The notes beneath the pieces are model-generated. The model was not told where the DNA came from, ran no database searches, and saw only the letters and a list, made by a program, of their open reading frames with translations. DNA of 36,249 nucleotides from a virus. How positions within the stretch are numbered: the stretch's first letter is position 1; every line of letters starts with the position of its first letter. Positions 6,555 through 15,248 of the stretch are shown here, in pieces. The stretch is taken from IMG/VR virus record IMGVR_UViG_3300043410_001642, positions 105,120 through 141,368 of that record. One strand, given 5' to 3'. The position numbers and the translations under genes are program-made.

Positions 6555-8018
6555 ATGAACCCATTATTATTAACCGACGGTTACAAAACAGGTCATCATC
6601 AGCAATATCCTAAAGGAACAACTTTAGTATATTCAAACTTCACACCCCGTTCTAACAAATATGCACCGAAAGGATGTGATGAAGTAGTATCATTCGGGCA
6701 ACAAATGATTATGAAACAAATTCATGAAGCATTTGAAACGGAGTTCTTCTCTAAACCAAAGGATGAAGTATGTGGTGAGATGAAGAAAGAGTTAAGTTTA
6801 TATTTGGGAACTGAATATGATGTTACACATTTTGAGAAGTTACATGATTTAGGATATCTACCTATCAATGTTAAAGGTATTGAAGAAGGAACATTAGTTC
6901 CAATGAAAGTACCTGTATTAACAATCTATAATACATTGCCAGAGTTCTATTGGGTAACAAACTACTTAGAAACAATCATTTCTAACCTATTATGGAAACC
7001 AATGACATCTGCTACAATTGCACACACATATCGTAAGGTATTGACTAAGTGGCAAGAAAAGACAGATGCTGAAAAAGGTTGGTTTGTTGATTGGCAAGGG
7101 CATGATTTCTCTATGAGAGGAATGGATAGTATTGAAGCGACTATTGCAAGTGGATTGGGACACTTAACATCATTTAGTGGAACGGATTCATTACCTGCAA
7201 TTGGTGGAGCAAGAAAATTCTATGGAGAAGAAGGATTCGTTGGAGGTTCAGTAAATGCTACCGAACATAGTGTAATGTGTGCAGGTGGTAAAGAAGATGA
7301 AATAGAAACATTCCGTAGATTATTAAACACATATCCAACTGGCATCTTATCAGTGGTAAGTGATACATGGGATTTATGGAAAGTATGTACCGAACATATC
7401 GTAACTCTTAAAGAAGAAATCTTAGCAAGAGATGGTAAATTGGTTATACGACCTGATAGTGGAGACCCGGTTGATATTCTTTGTGGTAAGATGTTCCCAT
7501 TAGGTGCAACATTGACAGGAAGACAAATCAGCGAAAGTAAAGGTGTTATTCAATTACTATGGGAAGCGTTTGGTGGAACAACAAATGAGCAAGGATATAA
7601 AGTATTAGATTCTCATATCGGTGCAATCTATGGTGATAGTATTACAATTGATAGAGCAAATGAAATTTGTGAAAGATTAGAAAGAAAAGGATTTGCATCT
7701 ACTAATGTTGTATTAGGTATTGGTTCATTCACTTATCAGTATAACACAAGAGATACATTTGGATTCGCAATGAAAGCAACATATGTTGAAGTAAATGGTG
7801 AAGCAAGAGAAATCTTCAAAGACCCAATTACCGATGATGGTACAAAGAAATCTGCCACAGGTTTATTGGCTGTGTCAAGAGATGCATTTGGCAACATTGC
7901 TCTTAATGATAAAGTTGGTTGGGATTTAGAATCATTAGGATTATTGAAACCTATCTATGTGGATGGTGTATTCGGAGAACAAACAACATTAACTGAAATT
8001 AAAAACCGATTAAAATAA
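6555..8018 (+). CDS. Nicotinamide phosphoribosyltransferase-like enzyme (Nampt or phage Namat)
   Basis: A full-length, 487-aa NAMPT homologue. It opens with the family hallmark LLLTDGYKTGHHQQYPKGT. Residues matching human NAMPT R196, D219, H247, R311 and D313 are visible as R188 (MRG), D211 (GTDSLP), H238 (ATEHSV), R299 and D301 (RPDSGDP). The enzyme condenses nicotinamide with PRPP to NMN. In the NARP1 pathway the paralog Namat uses ADPR-PP to give NAD+ directly. The gene starts 3 nt after the Prs-like gene and its stop shares one base with the next ATG, so the three genes form a tight operon. Native substrate cannot be told from sequence alone. Confidence 0.92.
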   Translation: MNPLLLTDGYKTGHHQQYPKGTTLVYSNFTPRSNKYAPKGCDEVVSFGQQMIMKQIHEAFETEFFSKPKDEVCGEMKKELSLYLGTEYDVTHFEKLHDLGYLPINVKGIEEGTLVPMKVPVLTIYNTLPEFYWVTNYLETIISNLLWKPMTSATIAHTYRKVLTKWQEKTDAEKGWFVDWQGHDFSMRGMDSIEATIASGLGHLTSFSGTDSLPAIGGARKFYGEEGFVGGSVNATEHSVMCAGGKEDEIETFRRLLNTYPTGILSVVSDTWDLWKVCTEHIVTLKEEILARDGKLVIRPDSGDPVDILCGKMFPLGATLTGRQISESKGVIQLLWEAFGGTTNEQGYKVLDSHIGAIYGDSITIDRANEICERLERKGFASTNVVLGIGSFTYQYNTRDTFGFAMKATYVEVNGEAREIFKDPITDDGTKKSATGLLAVSRDAFGNIALNDKVGWDLESLGLLKPIYVDGVFGEQTTLTEIKNRLK

Positions 8019-8494
8019 TGGTAGTAGTTAAACCCGGAAACGATAACTTATATTATAGTAAGAATAATGTCAAAATATTTTTAGCAGGTTCTATTGAGAT
8101 GGGAGCAGCTGAAGAATGGCAGAAAGTAATTGAAGATACATTTAGACATAAATCTGAATTAGTGATATTCAATCCTCGTAGAGATGATTGGGATAGTAGT
8201 TGGGAACAAAAAGAATCAAATGGGCAATTCAACTATCAAGTTAATTGGGAGTTGGATAGATTAACCGAATCAGATATCATTTTTATGTATTTTGCACCGG
8301 ATACTAAATCACCTATCAGTTTATTAGAATTAGGATTATATGCTGGAAGTAAGAAAATGATTGTAGTTTGTCCAGATAGTTTTTGGAGAAAGGGTAATGT
8401 TGATATTGTATGTAATAGATATGATATTCCTATTTATGAAACATTGGATAAAGGAATTGGTGCTTTGAGAACCAGATTGAAAGATGTAAGATAA
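8018..8494 (+). CDS. Nucleoside 2-deoxyribosyltransferase-like protein
   Basis: The 158-aa protein has the features of the nucleoside 2-deoxyribosyltransferase-like family: FLAGSIE (21-27), FNPRRDDWD (51-59), VNWELD (75-80), SPISLLELG (98-106, with E104 at the catalytic-Glu position) and CPDSFWRKGNVD (118-129). The family cleaves or swaps N-glycosidic bonds of (deoxy)nucleosides, and the fold is related to TIR and other NAD- or nucleotide-glycosidases. The ATG overlaps the NAMPT-like stop by one base, so it belongs to the NAD/PRPP operon. It could recycle nucleobases, modify phage nucleotides or destroy a TIR-derived signal; these roles are inference. Confidence 0.82.
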   Translation: MVVVKPGNDNLYYSKNNVKIFLAGSIEMGAAEEWQKVIEDTFRHKSELVIFNPRRDDWDSSWEQKESNGQFNYQVNWELDRLTESDIIFMYFAPDTKSPISLLELGLYAGSKKMIVVCPDSFWRKGNVDIVCNRYDIPIYETLDKGIGALRTRLKDVR

Positions 8495-8495
8495 A

Positions 8496-8527
8496 TTTGG
8501 AAATGTAAAATAATAATAGTATATTTG
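8496..8527 (+). promoter_or_regulatory. Promoter for 8549
   Basis: TTTG (8496-8499), 20 nt, TATATTTG (8520-8527). It begins one base after the upstream stop; the ATG lies 21 nt beyond the -7 box. Confidence 0.8.
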
Positions 8528-8548
8528 TAAAAATAAAATCATAAAACA

Positions 8549-8977
8549 ATGAATGTAAAACAGGCATTAAAACAAAAGAACAAATTAGTAACTGAATTGA
8601 AAGCTAGTTATGAGATTTTGAAAAAGTATAACTCAATTGAGGAAGGTAATCCTCGTAGATATTCAATGAATGATACATTGGATAAAATTACTAACTTATC
8701 AAATGAGTTAGTAGAGTTAAAAGCACAAATTCATAAAGCAAATCAACCGGTGTATGATAAAATCTTTGCATTGGCAGAGTTGAAAGGATTGGTAAAGGAA
8801 TTAAAGAAAGTTCCAACGGATGAAGGAAAGCAAGTGGAAAGATATGGAAGTGTTGCTTCAGTAAAAGAAGTAGAATTAACTATTGTAGATATCCAAAACA
8901 AAGTTGATATCTTAACTACGAAAATTGAAGAGTTGCAAAATGAATTGGATATTCATAATGCGAATACTCAAATCTAA
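8549..8977 (+). CDS. Coiled-coil protein resembling the DIP1984/septicolysin family
   Basis: The 142-aa protein is nearly all helical with heptad-like Leu/Ile spacing (residues 3-25, 43-65, 105-137). The layout 'ALKQKNKLVTELK ... GNPRRYSMNDTLDKI ... LVELKAQIHKANQP' resembles small DIP1984-type proteins, which are a long hairpin of two helices with an E-G-x-P turn. The function of that family is unknown. It has its own promoter, and 236 nt of sequence without a recognisable gene follows. Confidence 0.55.
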   Translation: MNVKQALKQKNKLVTELKASYEILKKYNSIEEGNPRRYSMNDTLDKITNLSNELVELKAQIHKANQPVYDKIFALAELKGLVKELKKVPTDEGKQVERYGSVASVKEVELTIVDIQNKVDILTTKIEELQNELDIHNANTQI

Positions 8978-9213
8978 AAATATTGAGTGAGTGGGGTTTG
9001 AAACTGATTGATTAGTTTATTCTTACAATTCTACTATGATACCAAATAGCGGATGAACGAATAAGATAATGAATAATTAACAAACTTCAACAATATTAGG
9101 GTCATTTGTCGCGTAATTTCAATACCATCAAACCTCTTTGAAACCTGGATAACCTTTTTAATCCGAATCATTCCTCACAAACTCAAACTTATTAAACCAC
9201 TAAAAATTAAAAT

Positions 9214-9477
9214 ATGAACGCATTAATCGTTTATTACATCATTTGTATTATTTATTGTTTCTATCAACTGAATAAGAAATATAATAATAGAGGTGTTGAA
9301 TATGGAACATCACCAGAGTTGGATTCAATTATGGTATTAGTTATGGCATGGGTGTTAGCACCTATTGATGTATCTATTACTTGGATTAGAATGGTGAAAA
9401 ACGCTGAAGAAGCTAGAATTAAACATAGTAAAATAGATACAACTGATTTCAAAACTGAAAAAAGTAATATCTATTAG
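9214..9477 (+). CDS. Membrane protein with two predicted helices
   Basis: An 87-aa protein: TM1 at about residues 3-18 (LIVYYIICIIYCFY), a polar loop, TM2 at about 38-56 (SIMVLVMAWVLAPIDVSI), then a charged C-terminal tail. No family is recognised. The 236 nt before it (8978-9213) show no ORF or class-defining promoter; the only structure seen is a weak AAACT/AGTTT hairpin near 9000. It lies 8 nt before a tRNA gene. Confidence 0.55.
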   Translation: MNALIVYYIICIIYCFYQLNKKYNNRGVEYGTSPELDSIMVLVMAWVLAPIDVSITWIRMVKNAEEARIKHSKIDTTDFKTEKSNIY

Positions 9478-9485
9478 AATAAAAT

Positions 9486-9571
9486 AGAGAGGTGGTAGAG
9501 TTGGTTGAATACACCGGTCTTGAAAACCGGCAGATGTAAAAGTCTCGGGGGTTCGAATCCCTCCCTCTCTG
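9486..9571 (+). tRNA. tRNA-Ser (UGA anticodon)
   Basis: A class-II cloverleaf. The acceptor is AGAGAGG (9486-9492)/CCTCTCT (9564-9570) with G73. The D-stem is GTA (9495-9497)/TAC (9510-9512) with GG in the loop. The anticodon stem is CCGGT/ACCGG (9514-9518/9526-9530) with loop CTTGAAA and anticodon TGA (9521-9523). A 16-nt variable arm and T-arm GGGGG-TTCGAAT-CCCTC (one G-U pair) follow. CCA is not encoded (GCA follows). It decodes UCA and UCG/UCU-type Ser codons abundant in this AT-rich genome. Confidence 0.93.
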
Positions 9572-9579
9572 CACTTAAT

Positions 9580-9786
9580 ATGTTAGAGTTTAAGAAACCA
9601 ATACCAGTAGTAGTAGAAGGAAACAAAGATGGATATGCAATCTATGTTACTGATAGCGGAATGTTTGAAAATGATATTTGGTGTGTGGTACTATGTGAAG
9701 GTGGTGTTGTAAGACATTATCGTAGTGACCAAATCAGAATATTTTTCAATGCGACTTTTGATATAGAAAAGGATAAAACATTGTAA
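9580..9786 (+). CDS. Hypothetical protein between two tRNA-type genes
   Basis: A 68-aa protein. The ATG at 9580 is chosen because the longer frame (from 9505) would run through the tRNA-Ser. The sequence is beta-rich (IPVVVEG, YAIYVTD, WCVVLCEGGVVRHYRSDQIRIFF), suggesting a small SH3-like barrel. No family is recognised. Its last five bases overlap the acceptor strand of the tRNA-like RNA at 9782, so mRNA and RNA processing may be coupled. Confidence 0.55.
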   Translation: MLEFKKPIPVVVEGNKDGYAIYVTDSGMFENDIWCVVLCEGGVVRHYRSDQIRIFFNATFDIEKDKTL

Positions 9787-9951
9787 TGTGTTGGAATAAG
9801 CTCGATAAAAAGAGCTGTGGCAGACAAGCCCTCCTGTCTCGGGGGTGGTGAGAACGAAATAGATTAGTAATACGGGGGATGACCACCAGCTTGCAAGCAC
9901 TTTGTTACTAATTGAATCGCACCGTGGAGTGTTCGAATCCTCCCATTACAG
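9782..9951 (+). ncRNA. Oversized class-II tRNA-like RNA (about 170 nt)
   Basis: tRNA hallmarks are spaced as in a class-II tRNA. Acceptor TGTAATG (9782-9788) pairs perfectly with CATTACA (9944-9950), with G73 at 9951. TG at 8/9 is followed by D-stem TTG (9791-9793)/CAA (9825-9827). The D-loop would read GAAT-TGGCAGA but for a 20-nt insertion (9798-9817) that itself folds as AGCTC/GAGCT. The anticodon stem is CCCTC (9829-9833)/GGGGG (9841-9845), loop CTGTCTC, nominal anticodon GUC. The T-arm has loop TTCGAAT (9932-9938) with a bulged T9930. The variable region is about 80 nt (9846-9925) and holds two interleaved helices, TGGT/ACCA (9846-9849/9882-9885) and ATTAGTAA/TTACTAAT (9863-9870/9905-9912): a pseudoknot. 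Whether it is charged, spliced or a decayed tRNA is unknown. A second GGGGG at 9874-9878 offers an alternative anticodon stem with a 40-nt loop insert. Confidence 0.6.
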
Positions 9952-9972
9952 CAATACCTAAATAAAAAACAA

Positions 9973-10491
9973 ATGGATTACAAAGAATACATTTCCGATG
10001 TTCCCGATTTCCCTAAGAAGGGTGTAATGTTTAGAGATATAACTCCATTATTGGCTTCTCCTAAAATTTTTAATAATGTAATTGATGACCTTTCTTTATT
10101 ATTAGATGAATCTTTTGATGAAGAGGTTAAGTTATTGGCGGGGATTGAAGCGAGAGGATTCTTAATTGGTGCTGCATTGGCATCTTTGAATGGCAATGGG
10201 TTTGTACCAATCCGTAAAGAAGGAAAACTACCTCCACCTAAAGTAGCAACATATTCTACAAAGGAATATGGTGTTGATATGTTAGAGGTGAAAGAGAGTA
10301 TTGTTCAGCAAGATATTATTTTAGTTGATGATGTATTGGCAACCGGAGGAACATTGAAAGCATCAGAGAAGTTGTTAAATAGTGCTGGATACAATGTAGT
10401 GGGAGCAATCACACTAATAGATTTAACTTATTTACATTCTGAAGATATACTTATAGGAGGAAAGAAGGTTATTAGTTTGATACAATACTAA
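9973..10491 (+). CDS. apt: Adenine phosphoribosyltransferase
   Basis: The 172-aa, full-length APRT starts with the characteristic DVPDFPKKGVMFRDITPLL (residues 9-27). It has EARGF (59-63), the RKEGKLP flexible loop (81-87) and the PRPP-binding loop ILVDDVLATGGT (116-127). It converts adenine plus PRPP to AMP and PPi. It would draw on the same PRPP supply as the operon at 5673-8018 and salvage adenine released from host or defence-degraded nucleotides. It lies 21 nt after the tRNA-like RNA. Confidence 0.93.
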   Translation: MDYKEYISDVPDFPKKGVMFRDITPLLASPKIFNNVIDDLSLLLDESFDEEVKLLAGIEARGFLIGAALASLNGNGFVPIRKEGKLPPPKVATYSTKEYGVDMLEVKESIVQQDIILVDDVLATGGTLKASEKLLNSAGYNVVGAITLIDLTYLHSEDILIGGKKVISLIQY

Positions 10492-10502
10492 ACAAATTAG
10501 TT

Positions 10503-10781
10503 ATGGCTGAATTTAGTAAGCAATATTGTGAGATACATCAACCTGAAATGGGTTGGGATTTTGATATTGAAGAAATCGCTGAAGGTATTCCTAAAGGTCA
10601 TTACAAACCTATCATTTGTGAAGGGTTTGGATTCAGTGGAATAGGCGTAAGATTGGATGGAACTATTCAATTATTATTCAGAGATTACATTGAGGAAGAT
10701 ATTCAAAATGATGGATTATATAAACAAATTGATTACAAAAAGTTTATAGAAAAACAAAGATTAAAATCACAAGGAATCTAA
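10503..10781 (+). CDS. Hypothetical protein, 92 aa
   Basis: Acidic protein with one Cys near residue 8 and a second near 38 (IICEGFGFSGIGVRLDG). The central beta hairpin (GIGVRLDGTIQLLFRD) suggests a small mixed alpha/beta fold. The start follows attagtt. No family is recognised. Probably co-transcribed with apt (11-nt gap). Confidence 0.55.
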   Translation: MAEFSKQYCEIHQPEMGWDFDIEEIAEGIPKGHYKPIICEGFGFSGIGVRLDGTIQLLFRDYIEEDIQNDGLYKQIDYKKFIEKQRLKSQGI

Positions 10782-10782
10782 C

Positions 10783-10947
10783 ATGGGAAAATTCTATGAG
10801 GATTTAGATACTCTTAATGAGTTAGTAAAAAAATTAGATAAGAAAGACAAACTAAGTGAATTCATCATCAGAGCAATACGAAAGATGAAGGATAATCCAG
10901 ATAAATCAGTTTCAGATGTCATCAAAGAGACAAAAAAAGAATTCTAA
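10783..10947 (+). CDS. Small helical basic protein, 54 aa
   Basis: ATG GGA AAA ... to TAA 10945-10947, one base after the previous stop. The product is Lys/Asp-rich and predicted to be two helices (FYEDLDTLNELVKKLDK and KLSEFIIRAIRKM), ending in SVSDVIKETKKEF. It overlaps the next gene by 32 nt in another frame. Supported by tight spacing and phage-like composition; not recognised. Confidence 0.5.
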   Translation: MGKFYEDLDTLNELVKKLDKKDKLSEFIIRAIRKMKDNPDKSVSDVIKETKKEF

Positions 10948-11158
10948 ACCGGATATAAATCCAGGACACTATTTAGAATTAATGGATAGATTACATATAG
11001 TAGCATGTAATTTAGACCATCACTGCCTACAACATCCATTATCAGAAGCTCACCCTGAAATTGCTATTACAATAGAAGAGGCATTGGGTAGAGTATTAGA
11101 AGCATACCAAAGAGTGGGTGAAATGGAAAATTATTCAAATTATTTAGAGGAAAAATAA
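10916..11158 (+). CDS. Conserved-type phage protein with GHYLELMDRLH motif
   Basis: An 80-aa protein. The N-terminal 15 residues are basic, followed by PGHYLELMDRLHIVACNLD and a helical stretch (EIAITIEEALGRVLEAYQRVG). I recall this arrangement (GHYLELMDRxHxxxxxxxxxxxxHP, then IEEALGxxxEAYQ) from T4-like and Bacteroidota phage proteins of unknown function, but cannot verify it here. The 10916 start is kept despite the 32-nt overlap because an internal start at 10981 would cut into the conserved block. Confidence 0.6.
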   Translation: MSSKRQKKNSKPDINPGHYLELMDRLHIVACNLDHHCLQHPLSEAHPEIAITIEEALGRVLEAYQRVGEMENYSNYLEEK

Positions 11159-11159
11159 A

Positions 11160-11191
11160 TTTGTAATTATCACAAATTATTCGTATATTTG
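11160..11191 (+). promoter_or_regulatory. Promoter of groES-groEL
   Basis: TTTG (11160-11163), 20 nt, TATATTTG (11184-11191), directly after the upstream stop. The resulting leader before groES is about 95 nt, far longer than for other promoters here, leaving room for regulation. Confidence 0.8.
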
Positions 11192-11210
11192 TAATCACAA
11201 ACAAAAATAC

Positions 11211-11223
11211 TGACAATCTGTCA
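11211..11223 (+). promoter_or_regulatory. Inverted repeat in groES leader, possible operator
   Basis: TGACA-ATC-TGTCA, a perfect 5-3-5 inverted repeat 19 nt downstream of the -7 box; a related half-site TGACAATTGT follows at 11241-11250. It is not a CIRCE element. Its position just after the likely transcription start suits a repressor site or a small RNA hairpin; the factor is unknown. Confidence 0.4.
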
Positions 11224-11290
11224 ATATCAATGAGTTGGTATGACAATTGTATATAGTATATCGTTAAACTAAAAAAATAAAATTTATATT

Positions 11291-11566
11291 ATGAGCGTAA
11301 ATGTTAAACCATTACACGACAGGGTTATTGTAAAACCTGCAGAAAAGGCGGAAAAGACAGCAGGAGGTATTATCATTCCTGATACCGCACAAGAAAAACC
11401 TCAAAAGGGTGAAGTAGTAGCAGTTGGAAATGGGACTAAAGATTCTCCAATGACTGTGAAAGTTGGCGATACTATTCTTTTCGGAAAGTTTAGTGGAACT
11501 GAAATTGAAATTGAAGACCAGAAGTATCTTTTGATGAGAGAGAACGACATCTTCGCTATTATTTAA
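11291..11566 (+). CDS. groES: Co-chaperonin GroES
   Basis: The 91-aa protein has full-length GroES structure. [12 protein letters not shown] is at residues 5-16, the mobile loop is [19 protein letters not shown] (18-36; the IIIP tripeptide contacts GroEL), and the roof loop is near 44-55. The C-terminal strand has [13 protein letters not shown]. It caps GroEL to form the folding chamber. It is the first gene of a two-gene operon under its own promoter. Mobile loop and barrel appear intact, so it could work with phage or host GroEL. Confidence 0.95.
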   Translation: MSVNVKPLHDRVIVKPAEKAEKTAGGIIIPDTAQEKPQKGEVVAVGNGTKDSPMTVKVGDTILFGKFSGTEIEIEDQKYLLMRENDIFAII

Positions 11567-11571
11567 CCTAA

Positions 11572-13218
<1,647 letters not shown>

Positions 13219-13244
13219 CCCCAAAATAGGGTAAAAATAGTGTG

Positions 13245-13273
13245 AAAAAGGCTTGGTAATTCAAGCCTTTTTT
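13245..13273 (+). terminator. Terminator of groESL, overlapping the next promoter
   Basis: Stem AAAAAGGCTTG (13245-13255) / CAAGCCTTTTT (13262-13272) with loop GTAATT and a trailing T-run. Eleven paired bases make this a strong terminator. The CTTG of the 5' arm doubles as the -33 element of the following promoter, so termination and initiation signals share the same DNA. Confidence 0.88.
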
Positions 13274-13283
13274 CGTATATTTG
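13252..13283 (+). promoter_or_regulatory. Promoter of the UV endonuclease gene
   Basis: CTTG (13252-13255), 20 nt, TATATTTG (13276-13283). An ATG occurs only 3 nt after the -7 box (13287), too close for a normal transcript, which supports use of the ATG at 13305. Confidence 0.75.
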
Positions 13284-13304
13284 GGTATGAAAAAGAGTCA
13301 AAAT

Positions 13305-14198
13305 ATGAACTTAGGTTATGCCTGTATTAATATGAGCATGGGTAAGAATGTATCTACCAACCGAACAATGGTTAAGAAAACCTTTGATTTGAAAGGATTA
13401 GATTATGTATCCGAACTTGCTCTTAAAAATGCTTCCGATATCATTAAGATATTAGAATGGAATCGTATGAATGGAATTAAGTTATTCCGTTTATCATCCG
13501 CTTTAATTCCTTGGGGTGATAAGTTAGATTTAACGCAACTCAAAGATTACAAAGAGATTAAGAGTGAGTTAAAGAAAGCCGGTGATTTCGCTAAGTTTTG
13601 GGGTATGAGAATCACATCTCACCCAGGCCCTTTCAATGTATTAGTATCTCCAAATGAAAATGTTGTAGAGAATACCATATCGGATTTAGAATTGCATGGT
13701 AAGATATTTGATATGATGGGATTAGAAAAATCTCCATACAACAAAATCAACATACATTGTAATGGTGTGTATGGTGATAAACAATCTGCTATGGATAGAT
13801 TTTGTGAGAACTTTAAACGATTATCACCATCAGTTCGTAAGAGATTAACAATAGAGAATGATGATAAAGGTAGTATGTATTCAGTAAGTGATTTGTTTTA
13901 TATTCATGATAAGATAAAGATACCTATTGTATTTGATTACCATCATCACCAATTTTGTACCGGTGGTTTTAGTGAAAAAGCGGCATTAGAGTTGGCAATA
14001 ACAACATGGCCTGAAGGTATTAAACCTATTGTTCACTATTCAGAATCAAAAGCATTGCATGAAAACAATAGTAAAGAAAAACCTCAAGCTCATTCTGATT
14101 ATATTAATTCATTACCAAATACTTATGGGTGTGATGTAGATATTATGGTGGAAGCTAAAGCTAAGGAATTGGCAATATTACCTTTTATTAATAAATAA
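13305..14198 (+). CDS. uvsE: UV DNA damage endonuclease (UvsE/UVDE)
   Basis: From ATG 13305 the 297-aa protein begins MNLGYACIN, the usual N-terminus of the family; starts at 13287 or 13281 would lie on the -7 box. Metal-ligand and active-site segments of the TIM-barrel enzyme are present: SHPGPF (H106), IHCNGVYGDK (H151), TIENDD (E184), DYHHHQ (D211, H213, H214), VHYSES (H244) and IMVEAK (E283). UVDE nicks DNA 5' to cyclobutane dimers and 6-4 photoproducts, starting excision repair independently of UvrABC. It sits directly after groESL under its own promoter. Confidence 0.93.
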   Translation: MNLGYACINMSMGKNVSTNRTMVKKTFDLKGLDYVSELALKNASDIIKILEWNRMNGIKLFRLSSALIPWGDKLDLTQLKDYKEIKSELKKAGDFAKFWGMRITSHPGPFNVLVSPNENVVENTISDLELHGKIFDMMGLEKSPYNKINIHCNGVYGDKQSAMDRFCENFKRLSPSVRKRLTIENDDKGSMYSVSDLFYIHDKIKIPIVFDYHHHQFCTGGFSEKAALELAITTWPEGIKPIVHYSESKALHENNSKEKPQAHSDYINSLPNTYGCDVDIMVEAKAKELAILPFINK

Positions 14199-14202
14199 TT
14201 GT

Positions 14203-15039
14203 ATGAGATTTCTATATGTAAGAAAAATAAATGTTTCGTTCCTATTCTTCAATAAATCAGGTAGTTCACTCTATCTATGTTTCATTGAGAGCTGGTTGAA
14301 ATGGTTAAAATTGGATTATGAGATTCTAAACTTAAATGAAGTGTATGAAAACTGTCCGACTGTTTATATGTTTGTTCGTAATCCATTGGAAAGAGCAGTA
14401 ACATCTTTCTATTGGACTAAAACATTTGATATTAAATCTCAAGCGGATAAATTCCCAATTGATAAGTTTACAAAATATGTGGAGAATCTATCAAATGAAA
14501 TGAATTCATCCGAAGATATGCATTTATTGCCACAATTGTGGGAGTTAATGAAACATCAGAGAGTTATAGATAATGATAGAACTAAATTGACCTGTGAAGA
14601 ATATATCAATTATGATTACCGAAAATTCTTTCCAAACGCTAAAATCAAATTCGTACAAGTAGAACCATTCAAACAAAACTTTCAGGCATTGAGAAGTATG
14701 TGCACACAATTGATGTTCTATCCATACTATCAGAAATTAGATATAGATATTCCGGAAGGGATTTGGTATAAAAAAACTATGGGGCAATTCACTGAATTAG
14801 ATGAGTTGATGGATCCATATCAAAAATTGTATGTGGTATTCTTATATAATTTTATTGAGAATTCATTTGATACGAACAATCATCATAATAATTTGTGGAG
14901 AGATATGATGAGTAACTTACGACAAAAGCCAGAATATGTTGATTTGTTGATAAAGATAAATGAAATAGTAAAAAGAGAAGCAACATTCTTAGGGTATAAA
15001 AATGATAACTACATTAATAAAAACAAATTCGTAGAATAA
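14203..15039 (+). CDS. Sulfotransferase-like protein (copy 1)
   Basis: The 278-aa protein has the two PAPS-binding signatures of the sulfotransferase superfamily. A P-loop-like 5' phosphosulfate loop FNKSGSSL has K18, and the 3'-phosphate site V58-RNPLERAVTSFY has R59, R64 and S68. The rest is helical with few recognisable motifs. A paralog with the same spacing lies at 18208 (K18-SGSS, RDPIDRFISSFY). Sulfotransferases move a sulfuryl group from PAPS to carbohydrate, protein or small-molecule acceptors; the acceptor here is unknown. It begins 4 nt after uvsE and shares one base with the next ATG. Confidence 0.72.
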   Translation: MRFLYVRKINVSFLFFNKSGSSLYLCFIESWLKWLKLDYEILNLNEVYENCPTVYMFVRNPLERAVTSFYWTKTFDIKSQADKFPIDKFTKYVENLSNEMNSSEDMHLLPQLWELMKHQRVIDNDRTKLTCEEYINYDYRKFFPNAKIKFVQVEPFKQNFQALRSMCTQLMFYPYYQKLDIDIPEGIWYKKTMGQFTELDELMDPYQKLYVVFLYNFIENSFDTNNHHNNLWRDMMSNLRQKPEYVDLLIKINEIVKREATFLGYKNDNYINKNKFVE

Positions 15040-15248
15040 TGAAGAACAACAACGATGCTAAAATTTATAGAAGACAAATTATAGAATCAGCAGAAGAAGC
15101 ACAAACTTACTTTAAGATACCAGCTGATATAATAAAGGAAACTTCAAATGATGCTGAATTGGGACATAAGATTAGAATAATGTATTGGGATATGTGTGAT
15201 AAATTAAATGAACATATTAGACACATTAAATCATTAGATAGTGAATAA
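15039..15248 (+). CDS. Small helical hypothetical protein
   Basis: A 69-aa charged protein predicted as two to three helices, with no motif recognised. The start overlaps the sulfotransferase stop by one base, and the stop overlaps the ClpS start by 8 nt, so translation of the three is probably coupled. Confidence 0.55.
   Translation: MKNNNDAKIYRRQIIESAEEAQTYFKIPADIIKETSNDAELGHKIRIMYWDMCDKLNEHIRHIKSLDSE

Noticed and set aside
9505-9579. In-frame extension of the 9580 gene through the tRNA
   Set aside because: The extra residues are encoded by tRNA-Ser, which has a complete cloverleaf; the ATG at 9580 suits the gene.
9782-9951. tmRNA or group I intron-containing tRNA
   Set aside because: There is no tmRNA G-U acceptor pair, tag frame or usual length. 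The insert (at most about 97 nt) is too small for a group I intron, and P3/P7-like core elements were not found.
11211-11250. CIRCE/HrcA operator upstream of groES
   Set aside because: No TTAGCACTC-N9-GAGTGCTAA; the dyad is a different TGACA-N3-TGTCA sequence.
13281-13304. Earlier starts (TTG 13281, ATG 13287) for uvsE
   Set aside because: They lie on or within 4 nt of the -7 box, and the family N-terminus begins at 13305.
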